A program made the position numbers and the translations under genes. Below, piece after piece: positions 16,386-25,991 of a DNA stretch of 64,000 bases; within the stretch, counting starts at the first letter, position 1; every line of letters begins with the position of its first letter. The notes under the pieces were generated by a model. The model saw nothing but the letters and a program-made list of their open reading frames with translations, did not search any database and had not been told where the DNA came from. The DNA comes from Herbaspirillum huttiense (GTDB lineage: Bacteria; Pseudomonadota; Gammaproteobacteria; Burkholderiales; Burkholderiaceae_D). The stretch is from NCBI RefSeq assembly GCF_004367745.1, contig NZ_CP037993.1, positions 4,278,001 to 4,342,000 on the forward strand. Direction: 5' to 3'.

Positions 16386-17198
16386 ATGAGCGATGTGGAG
16401 AAAATCGACGCGCCGGAAGATGGCAGCGAGGCCGGCGAAGGCGGCCTGGCCCGGCGCGACTGGATCGCCGGACTGGAAAAGGGCTTGCTGATCCTGGAAG
16501 CCTTCGACTACGACAACCAGCGCATGACCTCGGCGCAAGTGGCCGCCCGCACCGGGCTTTCGCGCACGGCCGCGCGGCGCTACCTGCTCACGCTGGAACA
16601 CCTGGGCTACCTGCACAGCGAAGGCAAGACCTTCGCCCTGACGCCCAGGGTGCTGAAAGTGGGCTGGGCGTATTTCGATTCGGCACCGCTGCCGCGCATC
16701 CTGCAGCCGCACCTGCAGCACATCACCGGTCAGACCGGCGAGGCCGTCTATGCCAGCGTGCTCGATGGCTGGGACCTGGTCTTCATCGCGCGCAATGGTA
16801 CTTCACGCGTAATGACCACCGGCTTCGTGCTGGGCGCACGGGTGCCGGCGCAACTGGCTTCACCCGGCATCGTGATGCTGGGCGCGCTGCCCGAGCAGCA
16901 GGTGCGCGAGTGGCTGGCCACCTGTGCCATGACGCCCTTCACGCCCCACACCATCACCGATCCGGATCGCCTCTACGAATTGATCGCACAGGCGCGCCAG
17001 CAGGGTTATGCGCTGGTGGAGCAGCAATTGCAGACCGGTGTGCGTGGCATTGCGGTGCCGCTCAAGAATCGGCATGCCAAGGTGGTGGGTGCGCTCAGTC
17101 TCAGTTTTCCGCTGGCAGTGGAATCGCAGGAACAAACACTGGCGCGCGTGCTGCCCGCTTTGCAGCAGGCAGCCAATGCGCTGATCCATCAAGTGTGA
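16386..17198 (+). CDS. second IclR-family regulator
   Basis: This 270-residue paralogue of the preceding gene has the HTH in TSAQVAARTGLSRTAARRYLLTL and the effector domain ending in TGVRGIAVPLKNRHAKVVGALS. It begins 25 bases after the first IclR gene and is probably cotranscribed with it. The two share the same layout, so they probably arose by tandem duplication and may read different effectors of the same pathway. A long acidic N-terminus (about 25 residues) sets it apart from its neighbour. Confidence 0.88.
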   Translation: MSDVEKIDAPEDGSEAGEGGLARRDWIAGLEKGLLILEAFDYDNQRMTSAQVAARTGLSRTAARRYLLTLEHLGYLHSEGKTFALTPRVLKVGWAYFDSAPLPRILQPHLQHITGQTGEAVYASVLDGWDLVFIARNGTSRVMTTGFVLGARVPAQLASPGIVMLGALPEQQVREWLATCAMTPFTPHTITDPDRLYELIAQARQQGYALVEQQLQTGVRGIAVPLKNRHAKVVGALSLSFPLAVESQEQTLARVLPALQQAANALIHQV

Positions 17199-17219
17199 GG
17201 GACCAGCGCGTGCTGCCGA

Positions 17220-17873
17220 TTACAGGTCGGTGAAGACGGTCTCGGCCGCCAGGCGCGACTTCGGCAGCTTGGCGTTGAAGTCATCGGCACCGCTGTAGCC
17301 CAGACTCACCAGCACCACGCTGGTGAAACCCTTTTCGCGCAGGCCCAGTTCTTCGTCCAGCACCTTGGCATTGAAACCTTCCATCGGCACCGCATCCACT
17401 TCCAGTTCGGCCGCGCCCAGCAGCAGCGTGCCCAGGGCCAGGTAGACCTGCTTTTCCATCCAGTGCTGGGCATCCTTCAGTTCATAGCGATGCAGGTTGC
17501 TGTAGAGCAGGCGCGAGCCGCGCTGGCCGGCCTTGGCCTCGGCGTTGACGAAACGGCCGTCGGCTTCTTCCTTTTCCAGCAGGGTTTCCAGGTGCGGTTC
17601 GCTGATGCCGGTGCGGGCGCACAGCACCAGCACGTGCGAGGCATTCAGGATCTTGGGCAGGTTGTAGGGATAACCGGCTTCGGCAGCCTTGCCGATGCGG
17701 GCCTTGGCGGCCTCGCTGGAAGCCACCACGAAATGCCAGGGCTGCGAATTCACCGAGGACGGGGCCAGGCGCAGCAGCTCGCGCAGTTCGGCGATGATGT
17801 TCTCGGGGACCTTGCGGCTGGGATCGAAGGCCTTGGTAGAGTGGCGTTTGCGGGCGGCGTGGAGCAGGCTCAT
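17220..17873 (-). CDS. nfsB: oxygen-insensitive NAD(P)H nitroreductase NfsB
   Basis: This 217-residue FMN protein is the same length as Escherichia coli NfsB. It shows the family landmarks KRHSTKAFDPSRK, APSSVNSQPWHFVVAS, EADGRFVNAEAKA, QVYLALGTLLLGAAELEVDAVPMEGF and LPKSRLA. It reduces nitroaromatics, quinones and dihydropteridines by two-electron steps in the cytoplasm, as a homodimer. It is divergent from a LysR regulator about 200 bases away, which probably controls it. A LysR-type inverted repeat lies between them. Confidence 0.93.
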   Translation of the reverse strand: MSLLHAARKRHSTKAFDPSRKVPENIIAELRELLRLAPSSVNSQPWHFVVASSEAAKARIGKAAEAGYPYNLPKILNASHVLVLCARTGISEPHLETLLEKEEADGRFVNAEAKAGQRGSRLLYSNLHRYELKDAQHWMEKQVYLALGTLLLGAAELEVDAVPMEGFNAKVLDEELGLREKGFTSVVLVSLGYSGADDFNAKLPKSRLAAETVFTDL

Positions 17874-17905
17874 GGGGGTTCCTTGCGTTTAATGGTGTTG
17901 GCGTT

Positions 17906-17930
17906 GAGCATTCAATTTTGCTTAATGCTC
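17906..17930. promoter_or_regulatory. candidate LysR operator (T-N11-A)
   Basis: A perfect 7-base inverted repeat, GAGCATT and AATGCTC, surrounds an 11-base spacer. Its core ATT-N11-AAT fits the LysR T-N11-A pattern. It lies 33 bases upstream of the nfsB ATG in the spacer shared with the divergent LysR gene. Confidence 0.6.
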
Positions 17931-18079
17931 TGAAATGCGCATCAATGATCGACTGCGGCTTGAATGACATCATCGGGCAGGATGCGGTTTCAAAAAAGCG
18001 GAGCGTGGCAGAAACATTTTCAAAAATAAATTGAAAGTAGAATGAGCGCTTTGATTCGTCTTCTTCATCGTTCCCGCTC

Positions 18080-18985
18080 ATGATCCGCCTGGAAGACCTT
18101 GCCATCTTCGTCTGTGCCGCCGACAACGGCAGCCTCTCCGCTGCCGCCCGTCAACACGATGTCACCCCGGCCGTGGCCAGTGCCGCCATGAAACGCCTCG
18201 AAGGCGAACTTGGCGCACGCCTGCTGGCGCGCTCCACCCGCAGCCTGCGCCTGACACCCGACGGCGAACGCTACCTGCAATACGCCCGCAACGTGCTGGC
18301 CGAAGTCAATGCCGGACGCGATGCCGTGGCCCATGGCCGGCGCGTGGTCGGCGGCAACCTGTCACTGTCGGTGCCCTCCGATCTCGGGCGCAACCTGATG
18401 TGCCAGTGGCTCGATGAATTCCTCGCCCAGCATCCGGCAGTGAGCCTGCAGGTACGCATCAGCGACCGCGTGGCTGACATGTTCCGCCAGCCGGTGGAGG
18501 TGGCGATCCGCTACAGTCCGCCCGAAGATTCCAGCCTGGTGGCCCTGCCCCTGGCCCCGGACAACCGCCGCGTGCTGTGCGCCTCGCCCGATTACCTGGC
18601 TCGCCACGGCCGCCCGCGCACGCCGGCCGACCTGCGCCAGCACAATTGCCTGCGCTATCTGCTGTCGGACATGCTGCATTCGCAATGGACCTTCTTCAAG
18701 GACGGTACGCCGGTACAAGTGCAGGTCAGCGGCGACCGCGTCTGCGACGATGGCGAACTGGTACACCGCTGGGCCGTGGAGGGCCGGGGCATTGCCTACA
18801 AGTCGCGGCTGGACGTGCTGGCCGACCTGCGCAACGGAAAACTGGAAGCGTTGATGGAGGATTACCAGGGCGAGGCCTCGCCGCTGAATCTGGTGTGCAC
18901 GCACCGGATGAGCCTCTCGCCCACCGTGCGTGCCCTGCGCGAATTGCTCGGTGAGCGCGTTGCGCGTTATCTCACTGATCGCTAG
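18080..18985 (+). CDS. LysR-family transcriptional regulator
   Basis: This 301-residue protein has an N-terminal winged HTH (IRLEDLAIFVCAADNGSLSAAARQ, with VASAAMKRLEGELGARLLARSTRSL) and the C-terminal LysR substrate-binding domain. It groups by sequence with the CrgA-like LysR regulators that often sit next to oxidoreductases. Its divergence from nfsB suggests it regulates that gene, probably in response to a quinone or nitro compound. It ends nine bases from the stop of a convergent EamA transporter. Confidence 0.9.
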   Translation: MIRLEDLAIFVCAADNGSLSAAARQHDVTPAVASAAMKRLEGELGARLLARSTRSLRLTPDGERYLQYARNVLAEVNAGRDAVAHGRRVVGGNLSLSVPSDLGRNLMCQWLDEFLAQHPAVSLQVRISDRVADMFRQPVEVAIRYSPPEDSSLVALPLAPDNRRVLCASPDYLARHGRPRTPADLRQHNCLRYLLSDMLHSQWTFFKDGTPVQVQVSGDRVCDDGELVHRWAVEGRGIAYKSRLDVLADLRNGKLEALMEDYQGEASPLNLVCTHRMSLSPTVRALRELLGERVARYLTDR

Positions 18986-18994
18986 TCCGAAAAA

Positions 18995-19954
18995 TCAGGC
19001 CTTGCTCAGGGCACGGCGCAAACCCAGCGACGGCAGCGCCGGCAACACCAGGCCCAGGCACAGCAGGCCCATGCCCAGCAGCAGGTCCGCCGAGAGCGTC
19101 TCGCCGAAGATCAGCGAGGACAGTGTCAGTCCCACCACCGGCACCCCCAGCATGCACACCGACACCGTCACCGGCGAGAGGCGCTGGGTCATCTGCAGCA
19201 CGATCAGGAAGGTCAGCGCAGTGGCCAGCGGACCGGTGTAGGCAATCACGCCCCAGGAGTGCGGATCGGCCAGGAAGGTCGGCGCACCGTCCACCAGCAA
19301 GGCCAGCACGCACAGCGGCACCGCGGCCACCAGGGTCTGCCAGGGCAGCAGGTCGAAGTCCAGCTTCACGCCCGGCGTCATCTTGATCTGCAGGATGTTC
19401 ATGGCCCAGGACAGCGACGCCGCGCCCAGCATCAGGTAGCCGATCATGCTGTGCATGTCCGCATGCAGCAGTGCCGGCAGCACGATCACGGCCATGCCCG
19501 CATAGCTGCAGACGGTGGCCAGCGATTGCTGGGTGCTCAGCTTGTGCTTCAACACCAGGGCTGCGCCCGGCACCACCCAGATCGAGGTGGCATAGGCGAT
19601 CAGCGAAGCGCGGCCCGGCATGACGAAGTGCAGCGCGCCGGTCACCAGCGCCGTGAACAGGCCCATCTGCAGCACGCCCACCCCGGCCACCACCGGCCAC
19701 TCCTGGCGGGTGGGCAGGCGCAGCTTGCCGAGGGCTGCGGCGATGATGAAACTGAGGATGGCCGCCGACAGGAAACGGCTGGCCGCAAACCACAGCGGCG
19801 GGATGAACTGGCTGCCGAACTTCATCACCGGCCAGTTGCCGCCCCAGATGCAGATCGCCACCACCACGCACACCAGGAACAGCCGGCTCATCGGCTGCGG
19901 CCGGGAGGAAGCGGGGCTGGCGGATCGGGCGGGTGCGGCAATGGCGGTGGACAT
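18995..19954 (-). CDS. EamA/DMT-family membrane exporter
   Basis: This 319-residue protein has ten predicted membrane segments arranged as two EamA repeats. The first begins LFLVCVVVAICIWGGNWPVMKFG, which carries the WGxN motif common in this family. The second ends GETLSADLLLGMGLLCLGLVLPAL. Such proteins export amino acids or other metabolites, and the substrate is not evident here. I use the ATG at 19954 because the frame upstream of it lacks a ribosome site and adds a non-family extension. Confidence 0.87.
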   Translation of the reverse strand: MSTAIAAPARSASPASSRPQPMSRLFLVCVVVAICIWGGNWPVMKFGSQFIPPLWFAASRFLSAAILSFIIAAALGKLRLPTRQEWPVVAGVGVLQMGLFTALVTGALHFVMPGRASLIAYATSIWVVPGAALVLKHKLSTQQSLATVCSYAGMAVIVLPALLHADMHSMIGYLMLGAASLSWAMNILQIKMTPGVKLDFDLLPWQTLVAAVPLCVLALLVDGAPTFLADPHSWGVIAYTGPLATALTFLIVLQMTQRLSPVTVSVCMLGVPVVGLTLSSLIFGETLSADLLLGMGLLCLGLVLPALPSLGLRRALSKA

Positions 19955-20233
19955 CAGGGGCTCCAGAGGGGAAACGGCGCGTTGCAGCAGGCATGCTGCA
20001 GCGCATCCAAACGGCTCCCATGGTAGAGAAGAGGCGGCCAATAGTGCTGCCGTATTTGATGGCAGGAAACGCTCCTGGCAGCACTTCCTGCTGCCAAATC
20101 GTGTTTTCGAAAATTATTTATCCGCGATAACGCATTTGGTGCAGCATGCACCACTGCGGGCCGGCGAGCGCCCCATGTAAAAAGGGCGGCCTGCCGTCCC
20201 GCAGCAACCGCCCCGCTTTTGGTCGATGTGAAG

Positions 20234-20255
20234 GAAAAAGCGGCCAGGCGGCCGC
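20234..20255 (-). terminator. intrinsic terminator of the chemoreceptor gene, in the 19955-20261 spacer
   Basis: On the minus strand GCGGCC, a four-base loop and GGCCGC are followed by TTTTT. The hairpin begins just after the stop codon of the downstream chemoreceptor gene. The rest of the 307-base spacer (19955-20261) holds no gene. It is AT-richer near 20100 and probably carries the exporter promoter. Confidence 0.8.
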
Positions 20256-20261
20256 CAAGCC

Positions 20262-21845
20262 TCAGCGCACGGCCAAGCCCCCCTGCCCCTGTCGATCCAG
20301 GGTGAAGACGCCGACCAGATTGACCAGCTTGTCGGCCTGCTCCTGCAGCGACTGCGCGGCGGCGGCGGCCTGTTCCACCAGGGCGGCATTCTGCTGGGTG
20401 GTTTCATCCATCTGGGTGATGGCTTCACCGACCTGTTCGATGCCGGCGCTCTGCTCGTGGCTGGCGGTGGCGATCTCGCTGACGACCGTGGAGACGCCCT
20501 GGATGCTGGCCACCACTTCCTGCATGGTCTGCCCGGCCTGCTGCACCAGGTGGGTACCGGCATCGACCTTGCCGACCGAGTCATCGATCAGCTGCTTGAT
20601 CTCCTTGGCGGCAGCGGCCGAACGCTGGGCCAGCGAGCGCACTTCGGAAGCGACGACGGCAAAGCCGCGCCCCTGCTCACCCGCGCGCGCCGCTTCCACG
20701 GCGGCATTCAGGGCCAGGATATTGGTCTGGAAGGCGATGCCGTCGATGACGCTGATGATGTCCACGATCTTGCGCGAGGAGGCATTGATGGAGGCCATGG
20801 TCTGCACCACCTGCCCCACCACTTCGCCGCCCTGGATCGCCACCTTGGCAGCCCCCGAGGCCAGCTCGTTGGCGTGCTGGGCATTGGCGGCGTTCTGCTT
20901 GACGGTGGAGGTCAGTTCTTCCATCGCGGAGGCAGTCTCCTCCAGCGAACCGGCCTGCTGCTCGGTGCGGTTGGAGAGGTCCATGTTGCCGTTGGCGATT
21001 TCATCGACCGAGGTCTTGATGGAGGTGGTCGCGCCCTGGATGCCCTGCACGGTATCGACCAGGCGGTCACGCGTGTAGGCCACGGCCGCCACCAGGCTGT
21101 GCTGGTCGCCGCCGCTGGTGCGGATGGTGCCGGTGAGGTCGCCGCCGGCGATCTTGCGTGCCATCTCGGCGGCTTCGGCGGGCTCGCCGCCGATGGAGCG
21201 GAAGATGTTGCGCGAGACCAGTCCGGCGATGATGGACAGCAGCACGCCCAAGGCCACCAGTACCACTACGGCCTGTACCAGGGCGCGGCGGAAGTCGGCC
21301 TCGATGTCATCGGAATAGACGCTGCAGATCAGGTCCCAATTCCAGGGCTTGAAACGCTTGACGAATCCCATCTTGGGACTCGGCTTGTCGCTGCCGGGGC
21401 GCGGCCACCAGTATTCGAGGAAACCCTTGCCGGCCGGCGAGGCGCCGGCTGCGGCGATCATCTTGTAGAGCTCGTTGCCCTTGGCATCCTTGAAGGAGAG
21501 CATGTTGCGGCCATCGAGCTTGGTGTTGATGGGATGCATGACGATGGTGGAGTCCGCACCCACCAGGGTGGCGTAGCCGTCGCCGGTATAGCGCTGGTCG
21601 CGCACGCGGGCGATGGCGCCTTGCTGCGCCTCGGCGCGGGAGAGCTTGCCGTCGGCCTCCAGCTTGGCGAAGCCGGCCACGGTGGTATAGGCCATTTCGG
21701 TCACGTCCTCCAGGCCGCGCTGGCGTTCGGCGATCTGCAGGTCACGGGTCTGGTAGGCGTGCCAGACGGAGAGGAACAGCAAGGCTATCCAGGAAAACAC
21801 CAGGGGTAGCCAGAGTTTTTTCTTCAGCGAGAGTCGATTCATCAT
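20262..21845 (-). CDS. methyl-accepting chemotaxis protein with Cache-type sensor
   Basis: This 527-residue chemoreceptor has a membrane segment at about 10-32 ([20 protein letters not shown]), a single-Cache-type periplasmic domain with [18 protein letters not shown] and [18 protein letters not shown], a second membrane segment, HAMP, and a signalling domain with [27 protein letters not shown]. Single Cache sensors often bind small carboxylates such as propionate, acetate or pyruvate. I chose ATG 21845 because the extra 31 codons upstream lack family similarity and a ribosome site. The gene is monocistronic and ends in its own terminator. Confidence 0.93.
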   Translation of the reverse strand: MMNRLSLKKKLWLPLVFSWIALLFLSVWHAYQTRDLQIAERQRGLEDVTEMAYTTVAGFAKLEADGKLSRAEAQQGAIARVRDQRYTGDGYATLVGADSTIVMHPINTKLDGRNMLSFKDAKGNELYKMIAAAGASPAGKGFLEYWWPRPGSDKPSPKMGFVKRFKPWNWDLICSVYSDDIEADFRRALVQAVVVLVALGVLLSIIAGLVSRNIFRSIGGEPAEAAEMARKIAGGDLTGTIRTSGGDQHSLVAAVAYTRDRLVDTVQGIQGATTSIKTSVDEIANGNMDLSNRTEQQAGSLEETASAMEELTSTVKQNAANAQHANELASGAAKVAIQGGEVVGQVVQTMASINASSRKIVDIISVIDGIAFQTNILALNAAVEAARAGEQGRGFAVVASEVRSLAQRSAAAAKEIKQLIDDSVGKVDAGTHLVQQAGQTMQEVVASIQGVSTVVSEIATASHEQSAGIEQVGEAITQMDETTQQNAALVEQAAAAAQSLQEQADKLVNLVGVFTLDRQGQGGLAVR

Positions 21846-22034
21846 GGGCGTGGAGGCGTGGTCGTTGTCGGAAATGTCGAACGGAACGTCATTGGCGGGA
21901 ATGACACGACCACGCGGCCCCAGCTTGCCGCCAGGCAATGCATGGCGATCCTCCCCCCATGCACATTACGGCTTGCAACACGCGCGCTAAAGGCCAAACT
22001 GACAATTAATCGATAAATTGTTTATAAATTCCTG

Positions 22035-23459
22035 TTATTCAGGAATCTGCACCTTGGGCCGGGCCGGGTCCGGCAAGCCGCAGGGGAGGAATTGCCCGCG
22101 TCCCGGTGTGCCCAGTACCTCGCCATCGCGCCAGACGATCTCGCCGCGTGAGAGCGTGAGCACCGGCCAGCCGGTCAGCTGCATGCCTTCATAGGGGGTG
22201 TAGTCGACGTCGTGATGCAGCATGCTGTTGCTGACCGTGACCTGGCGATGCGGATCCCAGACGGCGATGTCGGCATCGCTGCCGATGGCAATGGTGCCCT
22301 TGCGCGGATAGAGGCCATACATCTTGGCCGGATCGGTGGCGGTCAGGGCCACGAAGCGGTTGAGATCGATGCGGCCCTTGCCCACGCCTTCGGAGAACAG
22401 GATGGGCATGCGCGTCTCCAGTCCCGGCGTGCCATTGGGAATGTAGCGGAACGGCACCTCCTTGCCGCCCGGCTTCTTGCCTTGCGGATCCTCGTAGCGG
22501 AAAGGCGCATGGTCCGAAGAGAAGACCGTGAACAGCCCGCTGGCCAGGCCATCCCAGACGTATTGCTGGTTGGCCTTGTCGCGCGGCGGCGGGCTGCAGA
22601 CGCACTTGGCACCGTGGTAGCCGTCATCGAGGTGATCCGCCGTCAGCACCAGGTACTGCGGGCAGGTCTCGGCGTGGATGCGCAGGCCGTGGCCGTGCGC
22701 CCAGCGGATCTGTTCGATGGCCTCGCGGCCGGAGACATGCACGATCAGGATGGGCACATCCACCAGCTCCGAGAGCGCAATGGCGCGATGGGTGGCTTCG
22801 CGCTCGACCATCATCGGGCGCGAGTGGGCGTGATACTTCGGCGCGGTCAGGCCGGCCTCTTCCAGCTGTTCGGTGAGCCAGCTGATGCAGTCGGCATTTT
22901 CCGCATGCACCATGACCAGCGCACCCTCCCTGCGGGCCAGCGCCAGCAGGTCGAGGATCTGGCGATCATTGAGCTTGAGATCGTCATAGGTCATGTAGAT
23001 CTTGAAGGAGGTATAGCCCTCGCGCACCAGTTGCGGCAGTTCGTTCTTGAGGACCTCCTCGCTGGGGTCGCTGACGATCATGTGGAAGGCATAGTCGATC
23101 ACCGCCTTGCCCTCGGCGCGGCGATGATAATCCTCCACGGCCGCGCGCAGCGAGCCGCCCTTGGCCTGGGCCGCAAACGGGATCACCGTGGTGGTGCCAC
23201 CGCAGGCGGCGGAGATGGTGCCGCTGCGGAAATCATCGGCCATGCGCAGGCCCTCTTCCATCGGCTGGTCCAGGTGGCAATGCGCATCCACGCCGCCGGG
23301 CAGCACCAGCTTGCCGCTGGCATCGATCTCCTCGCGGCCGGGCGGCAGGCCCCGTCCCAGCATGGCGACCTTGCCGTCCTTGATGCCGACGTCGCATTGC
23401 ATGATGTCGGAGGCTGTCGCAACGGTGCCGTTGCGGATCACCAGGTCAAAGCTGTCCAT
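22035..23459 (-). CDS. D-hydantoinase / dihydropyrimidinase-family amidohydrolase
   Basis: This 474-residue cyclic amidohydrolase carries metal ligands in DAHCHLDQPM (His-x-His), the carboxylated lysine in SFKIYMTYDD, and further histidines in VMVHAEN and ILIVHVSG, with the metal aspartate in FSSDHAPF. These enzymes open the ring of hydantoins or dihydropyrimidines to N-carbamoyl amino acids. It is the last gene of an operon with an ABC importer and an Asp/Glu-racemase-superfamily enzyme, so the operon probably imports and opens a ring amide. No separate carbamoylase is present nearby. ATG 23459 matches the family start. Confidence 0.88.
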   Translation of the reverse strand: MDSFDLVIRNGTVATASDIMQCDVGIKDGKVAMLGRGLPPGREEIDASGKLVLPGGVDAHCHLDQPMEEGLRMADDFRSGTISAACGGTTTVIPFAAQAKGGSLRAAVEDYHRRAEGKAVIDYAFHMIVSDPSEEVLKNELPQLVREGYTSFKIYMTYDDLKLNDRQILDLLALARREGALVMVHAENADCISWLTEQLEEAGLTAPKYHAHSRPMMVEREATHRAIALSELVDVPILIVHVSGREAIEQIRWAHGHGLRIHAETCPQYLVLTADHLDDGYHGAKCVCSPPPRDKANQQYVWDGLASGLFTVFSSDHAPFRYEDPQGKKPGGKEVPFRYIPNGTPGLETRMPILFSEGVGKGRIDLNRFVALTATDPAKMYGLYPRKGTIAIGSDADIAVWDPHRQVTVSNSMLHHDVDYTPYEGMQLTGWPVLTLSRGEIVWRDGEVLGTPGRGQFLPCGLPDPARPKVQIPE

Positions 23460-23579
23460 CCGTATTCCTTTCGAACAAGCGTGGTTCACCCCGCGCCGCC
23501 GGCATGCGCCGGGGCGTGAGACTGAAGTTGAAAATGGAAGAGGCCGCCGGTGCGGCCGGTGCCCGCGCCGGCGTGAGCG

Positions 23580-24308
23580 TTAGCGCACGTCGCGGAACAG
23601 GCTGCCCCAGCCGCGAATGCGCGAGGGATCGGCACCGGCCTGCTGCAGCGATTTCCAGACCACGGTGGAGATGGTGTCGTAGATCGGGATGCCGACCTCG
23701 CGCTCCAGTTCTTCCACCAGCGGTGCGCCGCGCAGATTGGTGCAGAAGATGGTGATGGCCTGCGGCTTGTCTTTGGCCACCTCATGCACCATGGCGCGCA
23801 GCTCTTGCGCGCCCACTTCGGAGAAGGAGAAATTGTCCTGCTTGCGCAGGTGGCGTTCGGAGACGCACTCCAGGCCCGAGGCCGCATAGTTCTTGATGAT
23901 GGCGGCCTGCACGTCGTCTAGGTAAGGCGTGACCAGCCCGAAGCGTTTCACCCCGGTGAGATCGAAGATCTCGTTCAAGGCCAGCACCGAGGTGCAGGCC
24001 GGGATGCCGGTGGCTTCGGTGATGCGGCGGCACAGGCGCTCATCGGCATCGAAACCCAGCCAGCCCGAGGACGTCCCGTTCCACGCGATGCTGCCGACCT
24101 TGGCATGCGAGAGCAGTTCGGCGGCGCGCAGGATTTCGCTGTCATCGAACTGCGCCAGCGCCTGGTTGGACAGCGCGATCTCGGTCACGCGGAAGCGGCC
24201 GAAGTGGGCGCTGGCTTCCGGGATGTCGGCCAGCATGGCGGTGGTGACCGGCTCCAGCGTGGTATTGGAGGACGGCGTGAGCATGCCGAGCAGGGTACGG
24301 GGGATCAT
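23580..24308 (-). CDS. Asp/Glu/hydantoin racemase superfamily enzyme (maleate isomerase/AMDase-like)
   Basis: This 242-residue protein has the fold signatures LLGMLTPSSNTTLEP at the start, WNGTSSGWLG at the first active-site loop and IFCTNLRGAPLVEELE at the second. Racemases and maleate isomerases use a cysteine in both loops. Here only the second has it, and the first loop has TSS. A single C-terminal cysteine is the pattern of arylmalonate decarboxylase-type members, so a racemase role is doubtful. The gene lies between the hydantoinase and the ABC ATPase on the same strand. A much longer open frame upstream overlaps the ATPase gene and is not real. Confidence 0.8.
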   Translation of the reverse strand: MIPRTLLGMLTPSSNTTLEPVTTAMLADIPEASAHFGRFRVTEIALSNQALAQFDDSEILRAAELLSHAKVGSIAWNGTSSGWLGFDADERLCRRITEATGIPACTSVLALNEIFDLTGVKRFGLVTPYLDDVQAAIIKNYAASGLECVSERHLRKQDNFSFSEVGAQELRAMVHEVAKDKPQAITIFCTNLRGAPLVEELEREVGIPIYDTISTVVWKSLQQAGADPSRIRGWGSLFRDVR

Positions 24309-24319
24309 TGGTTTTCCTT

Positions 24320-25111
24320 TCAGGCTGCAAGCAGTGCAGCGTCGGCATGGGCCAGCGCCGATTCCTCGCGGATCAGGCTCAGCACGTGGCGTTTGTACTG
24401 GTTGAATTCGGGCGTGGTGGTATCGCGCGGACGCGGCAGGTCGATGTCGATCAGCTCGCGCATGCGGCCAGGACGATGCGTCATCACCGCCACCTTGGTG
24501 GCCAGGATCAGGGCTTCGTCGACGCTGTGGGTGACGAAGACGATGGTGCCCTCGTAGCGCTGCCACAGGGCCACCAGTTCTTCCTGCATTTCCATCTTGG
24601 TCTGCGCATCGAGGGCGGCGAAGGGTTCGTCCATCAGGATCACCGAGGGGTTCTGCAACAGCGCGCGGGCAATGCCGACACGCTGCGCCATGCCGCCCGA
24701 GAGTTCGCTCGGATAGTGGTTCTCGAAGCCCTTGAGCTTGACCGTCTCGATGAAGGGCTGGGCCGCCGCGCGCCGCTCGGCCGCACTCCTGCCCTGCAGC
24801 TTGAGCGAGAAGGCGACGTTGTCCCACACCGGCAGCCAGGGCATGAGGTTGGCCTGCTGGAACACCATGCCGCGATCCGCGCCGGGGCCGGTGATGGGTT
24901 TGCCGGCCACCGTGACCACGCCGCTGGTCGGGAATTCAAAACCGGCGATCATGTTCAGCAGCGTGGACTTGCCGCAACCGGAGGGGCCGAGCAGGCAGAG
25001 GAATTCCTTCTTCTCCAGACGCAGGCTCACGTGGTCGATGGCCAGCATGTCGGTGCCGCGCTTGCGGTCCTTGAAGACCTTGACGATATCGTTCAATTCG
25101 ATGAATGCCAT
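24320..25111 (-). CDS. ABC transporter ATP-binding protein (Ssu/Tau/Nrt type)
   Basis: This 263-residue ATPase has Walker A GPSGCGKSTLL, signature LSGGMAQRVGIARAL, Walker B VILMDEPFAALD and the switch histidine in VFVTHSVDEAL. It belongs to the group that energises importers of sulfonates, taurine, nitrate and thiamine or pyrimidine precursors. It starts about 30 bases after the permease gene and precedes the racemase-like gene by 11 bases. Confidence 0.92.
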   Translation of the reverse strand: MAFIELNDIVKVFKDRKRGTDMLAIDHVSLRLEKKEFLCLLGPSGCGKSTLLNMIAGFEFPTSGVVTVAGKPITGPGADRGMVFQQANLMPWLPVWDNVAFSLKLQGRSAAERRAAAQPFIETVKLKGFENHYPSELSGGMAQRVGIARALLQNPSVILMDEPFAALDAQTKMEMQEELVALWQRYEGTIVFVTHSVDEALILATKVAVMTHRPGRMRELIDIDLPRPRDTTTPEFNQYKRHVLSLIREESALAHADAALLAA

Positions 25112-25142
25112 GATGCGATGTCCTTGAGGGTTGAATGCGTGC

Positions 25143-25958
25143 TCAGGCCTTGCCCTGCACGGTGGCCACGTGCTGCCAGCGCAGCATGGAATGCATGATC
25201 TGCTTGAGGATCCAGTCGGCCAGGAAGCCCAGCAGGCCGATGCTGATCATGGCCGCGATCACCAGGTCATAGCGCAGGAAGTAATACGAATCCCACAGCG
25301 CATAGCCGAGCCCGCTCTTGACGGCCACCATCTCGGCGGTGACGGTAAGCATCCAGGCGCTGCCGATGCCGATGCGCAGGCCCGCAAAGATGCTGGGCAT
25401 GGCCGCCGGCAGGATCACGAAACGCAGCAGCTGGCTCTGCTTGGCACCGGCCATGGCGGCTGCGCGCAGCAGATTGCGGTCGGCGGTTTTGACGCCGTGG
25501 ACGGTATTCATCAGGATCGGGAAGAAGGCCCCCAGGAACACCAGGAAGATGGCCGGCTTGTTGGCAATGCCGAACCAGATGATAGCCAGCGGAATCCACG
25601 ACACCGGCGGAATCGGCCGCAGCATCTGCACCGTCGGTTCGATGGTGCGCTCGACCCAGCGCCACCAGCCGATGGCCACGCCCAGGGCGATGCCCGAGAG
25701 CGCCGCGATGAGGTAGCCGGCGGTCACGCGCAGGCAACTGGCCATGGCGTCGTAGATCCATTTGCCGCTGCTGTCCTGGGCCGCTTCATTGATGCCAAAG
25801 ATCCAGTCCATCCAGGTAGCAAACACCCGCGAGGGTGCCGGCAGCAGCGACGCCGGAATCACGCCCGAGCGGGAGAAGGCCTCCCAGAACAGCACCAGCA
25901 ACAGTGGCACCGCAAAGCGCCACTTGGCTTCCGACAGGGATTGCTTCCATCCGCTCAT
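25143..25958 (-). CDS. ABC transporter permease (SsuC type)
   Basis: This 271-residue inner-membrane protein has about six membrane segments and the BPD-transport EAA-type loop (LRAAAMAGAKQSQLLRFVILPAAMPSIFAGLRIG region). It pairs with the adjacent ATPase and binding protein. An AAGGA sequence is spaced six bases before the ATG at 25958. The ATG at 25964 overlaps that site and is less likely. Confidence 0.92.
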   Translation of the reverse strand: MSGWKQSLSEAKWRFAVPLLLVLFWEAFSRSGVIPASLLPAPSRVFATWMDWIFGINEAAQDSSGKWIYDAMASCLRVTAGYLIAALSGIALGVAIGWWRWVERTIEPTVQMLRPIPPVSWIPLAIIWFGIANKPAIFLVFLGAFFPILMNTVHGVKTADRNLLRAAAMAGAKQSQLLRFVILPAAMPSIFAGLRIGIGSAWMLTVTAEMVAVKSGLGYALWDSYYFLRYDLVIAAMISIGLLGFLADWILKQIMHSMLRWQHVATVQGKA

Positions 25959-25991
25959 GATCATTCCTTGGGGGGCTAGTATCGTCTTGAA

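Noticed and set aside
23580..24827. A 415-codon frame for the racemase-like gene extending into the ABC ATPase gene
   Set aside because: The extension is a shadow of the ATPase coding sequence. The family start is at 24308.
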